NCBI GenBank assembly: GCA_905221605.1
Contig: CAJNDS010002157.1
Coordinates: 126,001 to 190,000 of the forward strand
Length of the DNA: 64,000 bases
Direction: 5' to 3'
Source of the DNA: Symbiodinium natans
Lineage: Eukaryota; Sar; Dinophyceae; Suessiales; Symbiodiniaceae
Below the pieces are notes generated by a model. It saw only the letters and a list, made by a program, of their open reading frames with translations, ran no database searches and had not been told where the DNA came from. The position numbers and the translations under genes were made by a program. Of the stretch, positions 58,578-64,000 are shown piece after piece; the stretch's first letter is position 1; every line of letters starts with the position of its first letter.

Positions 58578-59224
58578 CCCTAAACTTGGGTTCGGCCGGT
58601 CCACACTAACAGTCAAATAACGCCGTGGCCTTATAACACACAGGCCAAAAATAGCACCAGGAATCCCAGTCAATTTTAGCATTTACCGGGTGCTTATTTT
58701 TGTGGGTCTGCTGGTGGTGACTGTTAGTCACATAGCAGCAGAAATAGCACCAGAAATAGCACAAACAATAGCACAAAAAATAGCACCTGAAATAGCGCCA
58801 GGAATAGCACAAAAAATAGCACCAGAAATAGCACAAACAATAGCACCAGAAATAGCACCAGGAATCCCAGTCAATTTTATCAGCTTAGCATTTACCGGGT
58901 GCTGTTTTTTGTGGGTCTGCTGATGGTGATTGTTAGTCACATAGCACCAGCAACAGCACCAGAAATAGCACCAGAAATAGCACAAACAATAGCACAAAAA
59001 ATAGCACCAGAAATAGCACAAACAATAGCACAAAAAATAGCACCAGAAATAGCACCAGGAATAGCACAAAAAAATGCACCAGAAATAGCACCAGAAATAG
59101 CACCAGGAATAGCACCAGGAATAGCAGGAATCTCAGTCAATTTTTTGGCATTTACCGGGTGCATTTATTTGTGGGTCTGCTGGTGGTGACTGTTAGTGTG
59201 GACCGGCCGAACCCAACCCTAAAC
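58578..59224. mobile_element. 631 bp terminal-inverted-repeat element with 8 bp target duplication
   Basis: Perfect 29 bp inverted ends at 58586-58614 and 59188-59216 (outer TTGGGTTCGGCCGG, inner ACTAACAGTC). CCCTAAAC flanks both sides. The interior has three copies of a block (TCAATTTT..CATTTACCGGGTGC..GTGGGTCTGCTG) separated by tandem ATAGCACCAGAA-type 12-mers. No transposase: non-autonomous. Inserted in a telomeric array. Confidence 0.9.
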
Positions 59225-59235
59225 CATTGAGATGC

Positions 59236-59345
59236 CCTCTGGCGTCGCTTCAGGGCCGGAAGCACCGTCATGAGCAGCTCGCGCTCAGGCTCCATGATGT
59301 CCATCGCTCTTATAACTTCCAGGTGCAATAAATCAGGATGGCCCC
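59236..59345 (-). CDS. exon GHPDLLHLEVIRAMDIME.. (unknown protein)
   Basis: Thirty-six codons, continuing PERELLMTVLPALKRRQR. Acceptor GTCTTAG|G and GC donor AGG|GCATCT. The longest clean exon of the right third; helical. No family recognised. Confidence 0.6.
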
Positions 59346-59367
59346 CTAAGACCCTCTGAAAAAAACA

Positions 59368-59499
59368 TTCCTAGATATGGGGTTTAGGGTTTAGGGTTTA
59401 GGGTTTAGGGTTTAGGGTTTAGGGTTTAGGGTTTAGGGTTTAGGGTTTAGGGTTTAGGGTTTAGGGTTTAGGGTAACAAGAATGTTCCTAGATATGGGG
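59368..59499. repeat. telomeric insert with 15 bp direct repeats
   Basis: TTCCTAGATATGGGG at 59368-59382 and 59485-59499 around thirteen TTTAGGG units, 25-30 bp upstream of an exon acceptor. Confidence 0.9.
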
Positions 59500-59578
59500 G
59501 TTTACGGGACCCCATATGTAGCCCTCAGCAGTAGGGATCCCCTTGATAAGAAGGACCCCACTTTGAGGGCTTGTGGCT

Positions 59579-59696
59579 GTTTAGGGTTTAGGGTTTAGGG
59601 TTCAGGGTTCAGGGTTTAGGGTTTAGGGTTTAGGGTTTAGGGTTTAGGGTTTAGGGTTTAGGGTTTAGGGTTTAGGGTTTAGGGTTTAAGGTTTGG
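59579..59696 (+). repeat. interstitial telomeric array
   Basis: Sixteen units with two TTCAGGG. Confidence 0.95.
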
Positions 59697-59699
59697 ATG

Positions 59700-60100
59700 C
59701 TACAGTAGAGTTGACGGAGGGAAGTTGGCAAGCGACTTGGTACTCGGCCTTCCAACTTTGACACTGGCCGGCAATCAATCCGCAGCAACGTGTTGGTGTC
59801 GCCCTAAACCCTAAACCCTAAACCCTAAGCCCTGAACCCTCTAAAGCCTGCCCTTGACCGTGCTGTTGGACCTAAAGCCCTGAGCCACGTGGGCTGCACA
59901 GTGGAGCTGGCGATTCACTGGGATCCCCAGTCACCTAAGGAAGAAAAGACCTGTGCCAAAGAAGGAAAAGAAGCACCTCATTGAGATGAGAGCACTGCCA
60001 ACTTTTCAGGGCTTAGGGGCGAAAGCCTGGGACCTTGGACCAAGGCTTACGGCTCTACACATGAAAGAGCTTCACTCTCCCTTGCAGGCAAAATTCTGGG
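59700..60100. other. unique islands, weak exon candidates
   Basis: Minus reads AEYQVACQLPSVNST (acceptor GGAAG|G, about 59709-59760) and VTGDPSESPAPLCSPR (acceptor CCTTAG|G, about 59866-59938). Neither has a decisive donor. Confidence 0.3.
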
Positions 60101-60114
60101 TTTAGGGTTTAGGG

Positions 60115-60216
60115 TTGGGATGTTCCCCCTTATACTAACAGTTCTGAATAGGGATTCTAGTACCCCCCTATTATCATGCCTATGAAGGACTGCTAGTAGA
60201 AGGGGGAACATCCCAA
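60115..60216. mobile_element. fold-back element M1
   Basis: TTGGGATGTTCCCCCTTATA to GGGGGAACATCCCAA, inserted next to GTTTAGGG. Confidence 0.85.
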
Positions 60217-60497
60217 CATCAAAGGTTCATGCTCCCTCTCCTTTCATGCCGGGGTTCTAGCAGAAAACGGGGGCACATGATGCTACCATGAAAGGGCTGA
60301 TTTAGTCCACAGTTTTGGGTTTCGGGTTTAGGGCGTGCCAGACGGGAGCGCGCTTTGGGAGCCACGGTAGTCTGCAGACCTACCCACCCCAAGACCGCCC
60401 ACTTACAACTCTCAAGGAGTTAAGACCTTTTATTTTTTTACAAAGCATCACATGAGTCAGCACTCACGCCCTTTTTGGGGATTTCCACAAGGTGCGT

Positions 60498-60880
60498 GGA
60501 CCAGGCGCAAAGCTGCAGCAGACGGAAACGAGGCAGGGTCCGTGAAGACAGCTTGGGTTGGCGCGAAGGGGCTAAGGGATGGGCCAGGAACAGAGAAAGG
60601 CAGCGAGGCTTGGTTGGCGCGAAGGGGCTCCAGCCAGGAAGAACACACAGTGAACAGCTTGGGTTGGGCAGAGCGCCACAGAAACAGGGCTGGTGTGGCG
60701 GATAGCTTGGCTTGGCGCGAAGGGGGTAAGGTGGGGTGCCGGGCCAGGGTCAGGACCAGGCACAAAGTTGTAGCAAACGGAAGCGAGGCAGGACAGATTG
60801 GGTTGGCGCGAAAGCCAGAGGGAGAGCGCCCCCAAACAGGAAACTGGTGCGCGGACAGTTTGGCTTGGCGCAAGGGGGTA
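60498..60880. repeat. degenerate repeats around TTGGCGCGAAGGGG
   Basis: The motif occurs near 60557, 60614, 60710, 60803 and 60864. A longer unit (GGACCAGGC.CAAAG..GCAGCA.ACGGAA) starts at 60498 and 60752. Confidence 0.75.
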
Positions 60881-60987
60881 AGATGACTCGAACAGGCCTG
60901 AGTCCCAGGGCCAGGGCCAGGGCACAGTGCAAATGCAGGGAGGGCCAGAGCCAGGGCCAGGGGTCAGGGTTAGAGGTCAGAACCATC

Positions 60988-61073
60988 AGGGCCAGGGCCA
61001 GGGCCAGGGCCAGGGCCAGGGCCAGGGCCAGGGCCAGGGCCAGGGCCAGGGCCAGGGCCAGGGCCAGGGCCAG
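60988..61073. repeat. (GGGCCA)n hexamer array
   Basis: Fourteen perfect GGGCCA units, with outliers at 60907-60921 and 60945-60962. Confidence 0.95.
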
Positions 61074-61297
61074 GCCCTCCAATGCAGGACCCAACCGGGT
61101 GCGCGGACAGCTGGGGGCTGGGGCGGGGCAATACAACATAACACAGTGACAACTGCTGACTCGGCCTGTGCCTGCCTGGAGGGTAAGCCAGCCTGGAGGC
61201 CAGCTCGGTCGCCCGCCTGGGGCTCCCTTGCAGGGTCTCACTGAGCGCTCGACCAGCGCCCGCCTACCCCAAAAGACAAGAGAGCGGGGTGGCGGGC

Positions 61298-61391
61298 GGG
61301 TTTAGGGTTTAGGGTTTAGGGTTTAGGGTTTAGGGTTTAGGGTTTAGGGTTTAGGGTTTAGGGTTTAGGGTTTAGGGTTTAGGGTTTAGGG
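61298..61391 (+). repeat. interstitial telomeric array
   Basis: Thirteen TTTAGGG units. Confidence 0.95.
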
Positions 61392-61655
61392 AAAACGGGG
61401 TACACAGTTTTGTAGCCGCAACAGGAACTGGTACTTGCATTTCTACAGTACTGTGAACACCACCCACTGTTCTTGAATTACCAGGGTTTAGGGTTTAGGG
61501 TGTAGGGTTTAGGGTCCTCCGTTGATAAGCAACTTATACGCCCCTTAGGGTGTAGGGGTAGGGTTTAGAGCTTAGGGTAGCAACTTACTTCCACCCTCCA
61601 CAGCCAATGCCCCAAACCGCCCCGAACGACTAAACCCAGCACCCTGCCTCCTAGT

Positions 61656-61818
61656 GTAGGGTTTAGGGTTTAGGGTTTAGGGTTTAGGGTTTAGGGTTTA
61701 GGGTTTAGGGTTTAGGGTTTAGGGTTTAGGGTTTAGGGTTTAGGGTTTAGGGTTTAGGGTTTAGGGTTTAGGGTTTAGGGTTCAGGGTTCAGGGTTTAGG
61801 GTTTAGGGTTTAGGGTTG
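61656..61818 (+). repeat. interstitial telomeric array
   Basis: About 23 TTTAGGG units. Confidence 0.95.
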
Positions 61819-61829
61819 GGAGTTGAAGC

Positions 61830-61915
61830 CTCCCAAGAAATGCCAGGGGGCGGTTGAGAATGTCGTTCACTTCCTCCCGGGCAGAGATCGTTTGGATAAG
61901 GGGTTCTTGGGAGAA
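61830..61915 (-). CDS. exon FSQEPLIQTISAREEV.. (unknown protein)
   Basis: Twenty-eight codons plus two bases, continuing NDILNRPLAFLG. Acceptor GTTTAGAG|T, contributed by a telomeric unit; GC donor GGGAG|GCTT. In phase after the exon at 62075-62134. Confidence 0.6.
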
Positions 61916-62181
61916 CTCTAAACCCTAAACCCTGCCCTCAAAGACCCCGGGACGCATAATGAAGCGTGGAGGGGTGTATGATCTTGGGTTTGGGGCTTTG
62001 TCGTTGATTTGGCCTTGGGAGTTGGTCATTTGTTGGACGTAAGACTTGACCGCGCACCCTCCAAAGCCTCACACCTTTAGCACGTCGGCACCCCTGAAAA
62101 TGGCCCCTGGAAGCATGTCCTGTTCTTGGGAGAACTCTAAACCCTAAACCCTGCCCTCAAAGACCCCGGGACGCATAATGA
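61903..62181. repeat. 60 bp duplication covering a 3' splice site
   Basis: 61903-61962 and 62122-62181 are identical (GTTCTTGGGAGAACTCTAAA...). Each contains two telomeric units and the first codons FSQE of two different exons. Confidence 0.95.
62075..62134 (-). CDS. exon FSQEQDMLPGAIFRGADVLK (unknown protein)
   Basis: Twenty codons, phase 0 to 0, acceptor GTTTAGAG|T or six codons later CAG|GAC; donor AAAG|GTGTGAG. Confidence 0.6.
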
Positions 62182-62343
62182 CGATTTCGCGGTCTACCTT
62201 GTGAGGACAGAAGCCGTTGATTCACTTAGAATCGTACCCATTCATTGGAAAGCTGTTTTTTACGGCTTCGTGCGACCCTATAAGCCCCACACCCTAAACC
62301 CAAAGGCATCATCAGAATCCTGAACCTGAAACCAGGGTTTTTG

Positions 62344-62526
62344 CCCCCCCTCCCCCCCCCCCCCCCCTAAACCCTAAACCCTAAACCCCCTAAACCCTAA
62401 CCCCTAAACCCTAAACCCTAAACCCTAAACCCTAAACCCTAAACCCTAAACCCTAAACCCTAAACCCTAAACCCTAAACCCTAAACCCTAAACCCTAAAC
62501 CCTAAACCCTAAACCTAAACCCTAAA
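62344..62526 (-). repeat. poly-C run and telomeric array
   Basis: C7TC16 at 62344-62367, then about 22 CCCTAAA units. Confidence 0.95.
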
Positions 62527-62558
62527 CCCAAAAACCAAAAACACGCACGCGCAGCCCT

Positions 62559-62597
62559 GTCGAGTGGCCTGGCGCAGCTCCCTCATCCGCAGCCTCA
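62559..62597 (-). CDS. helical exon LRMRELRQATRQ (unknown protein)
   Basis: Acceptor GTTGAG|G; donor near CAG|GGCTG. Coiled-coil-like, weakly delimited. Confidence 0.4.
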
Positions 62598-63083
62598 ACA
62601 GCACCCTAAGCCCTTTCACCCTGAACCCGAAAATCGAAGCCCTACTACACCCCAAACCCTAAAACCTGCAGAGTCTAGACTCCCCTTCAAGCCATACAAA
62701 CTCAGTTCAACTTACTGGTTCTCGTAGTACGGAATCATGAGTTTTGGGGTTTGGGGTTGTCTTAGCGGGACGTTGGGTGCCTAACTCATCAACTTAAGGA
62801 AACTGACTGGTCCCTTGCATGTCAAAATATACAAAACCCTAAACCCTAAATCCTAAACCCGAAACCTCAGTGCAGCGGCCGAGGAGTTCACCGTCGAGCT
62901 CGCAACTAAGCCAGGCGTTTTTTCAAGAGCACAAATATGCTTGGCATACACAAGGATACTAAACCCTATCATGCCGTTATAAGGAAGAATATGGCCCTTT
63001 TTGGTTGGTTCTTATGCAATTCGTAGTAATTCCTGGGAAGCTTGCAACGGGGAGTGTAGGGGGCGGGTGGAAGAATCGGGGCA

Positions 63084-63147
63084 ACCCTAAACCCTAAACC
63101 CTATAATAACCCTAAACAGTAAACCCTAAACCCTAAACCCTAACCCT
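63084..63147 (-). repeat. interstitial telomeric array
   Basis: Seven to eight CCCTAAA units. Confidence 0.9.
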
Positions 63148-63185
63148 GTTGTGACCTGCGGGCTCAACAGGCCCTTGCAGGGATC

Positions 63186-63309
63186 AAAAGCTCATTTGGG
63201 TGGCTGTCAAAATTATGATCCCTTTTGGGGTGCCCTAAATATTAGGTGCCGTATTATAAGAGGGATCCAAAAAGGGACCATAATTTTGACAACCACCCAT
63301 TTTTCAAGG
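63186..63309. mobile_element. fold-back element M12 (single copy)
   Basis: GGGTGGCTGTCAAAATTATG and its inverted counterpart GACAACCACCC frame a 60 bp centre. Confidence 0.8.
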
Positions 63310-63491
63310 GTGCAACTCTGGAGTTAGTGTACCAAGTTTCACGTGAGAAGTTGGTGGACATGCTCCAGTGTTCTTCGCATGCTCTGAAGTATAGATCCTA
63401 AACCCTAAACCCTCTACCAACCCCCACACCTATACAAAACCACCCTATGGACCCTGCAAATTCTGCAACCCTAAACCCCAAGCCCTAAAAC

Positions 63492-63567
63492 CCAGTCCCA
63501 GGAACTCTCCGAAACGTCCCTGGGCCAGACGAAACAGTCGCGTGGGCGACGAGGGGTCCTCAAAGGC
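63492..63567 (-). CDS. exon AFEDPSSPTRLFRLAQGR.. (unknown protein)
   Basis: Twenty-five codons plus one base, ending FGEFLGL. Acceptor CCCGCAG|G; donor CTGG|GTTTTAG lies in the adjoining CCCTAAA array. Confidence 0.6.
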
Positions 63568-63653
63568 CTGCGGGTCGCGAGGCTTCTGGGAGGTGTAGGG
63601 TTTAGGGTTTAGGGTTGAGGGGTTTAGGGTTTAGGTTTGCTTTTGGGAGGTTC

Positions 63654-63720
63654 GGGGGGGGGGGGGGGGGGGGGGGCGGGGGGGGGGCGGGGGGGGCGGG
63701 GGGGGGGGCGGGGGGGGGGG
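63654..63720. repeat. G-rich tract, 67 bp
   Basis: Almost pure G with five isolated C; the longest G-run of the window. Confidence 0.95.
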
Positions 63721-63907
63721 TTAAGAGTTGAGGGTGTGTGGGGTGAGAGTTTCGGGTACAGGGATTAGAGTTTGGATATAGGGTTGAGAGTTGAGGGCAT
63801 AGGATTTGGAGTTCAGGGTAGCCTGGGTCCCAATGGTCTCCTTGAAAGGTCAGGGTTCCAGAAATCCGGGTGCCTCCCTGAGTATTCATGTGAAGTAGCT
63901 GCAAAGG

Positions 63908-64000
63908 ACCCTAAACCCTAAACCCTAAACCCTAAACCCTAAACCCCTAAACCCTAAACCCTAAACCCTAAACCCTAAACCCTAAACCTAAACCCTAAAC
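63908..64000 (-). repeat. interstitial telomeric array reaching the window edge
   Basis: Thirteen CCCTAAA units, continuing out of the window. Nothing shows whether this is interstitial or a chromosome end. Confidence 0.9.

Noticed and set aside
58690-59189. Alanine/isoleucine-rich frames in the 631 bp element
   Set aside because: They arise from ATAGCACCAGAA 12-mers and are open on both strands; no transposase motif.
63908-64000. True chromosome end at the right edge
   Set aside because: The array is no longer or purer than dozens of internal ones, and its CCCTAAA orientation is the wrong way round for a right-hand chromosome end.
5700-64000. Coccidian (Eimeria-like) origin, because telomere-like AAACCCT repeats are abundant there
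   Set aside because: There are no CAG repeats, while DNA-transposon MITEs and GC/GA-AG introns are present; both argue against it.

Overview
The window reads as nuclear DNA of a dinoflagellate-like eukaryote. Three things point there: the plant-type telomere heptamer TTTAGGG; all genes I can recognise lying on one strand (minus); and exons joined by introns that begin with GT, GC or GA and mostly end in AG followed by G. No long open reading frame is a gene. The coding signal sits in many 33-110 base exons, found by translating the unique islands between repeats on the minus strand and checking splice sites and reading phase. All splice choices are by eye.

Layout. 1-140 is unclassified. 137-5684 is a satellite of three related 51-55 bp monomers (159 bp higher-order unit). 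From 5.7 kb to the end the DNA alternates every few hundred bases between interstitial telomere-like arrays in both orientations, short fold-back (MITE-like) elements, microsatellites or poly-G/C runs, and unique islands holding exons. Three minus-strand genes have family support: (1) a mitochondrial-carrier-family protein closest to peroxisomal carriers (PXN/PMP34-like), about 20.2 to 8.5 kb; (2) an amino acid/auxin permease (AAAP) transporter, about 32.6 to 23.0 kb; (3) a protein disulfide isomerase-like protein, about 53.4 to 43.0 kb. Further exon groups at 5.8-7.9, 33-42 and 54.7-63.6 kb have clean splice sites but no family I recognise. One of them ends at a stop codon at 56419, followed by AATAAA.

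Main biological signal. Telomeric repeats behave here like an inserted, intron-building sequence. (a) In the gene sense the heptamer reads G|GTTTAG|GG, so one unit carries a GT donor and an AG acceptor; at least seven exons end exactly where a sense-oriented array begins. (b) At least nine arrays sit between 15-40 bp near-identical direct repeats, and several of these repeats contain a 3' splice site. (c) Arrays interrupt MITEs and MITEs interrupt arrays. (d) A short leader (roughly AGCCTGGATGCAAAAAGGG) recurs in front of sense arrays, about 15 times and always in the gene orientation. A second system is a family of about 100 bp fold-back elements sharing 29 bp terminal inverted repeats and 8 bp target duplications with a 631 bp element.

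Telomere-like arrays under about 40 bp are common throughout and are not all listed. I saw no rRNA, tRNA, CRISPR array or autonomous transposase.
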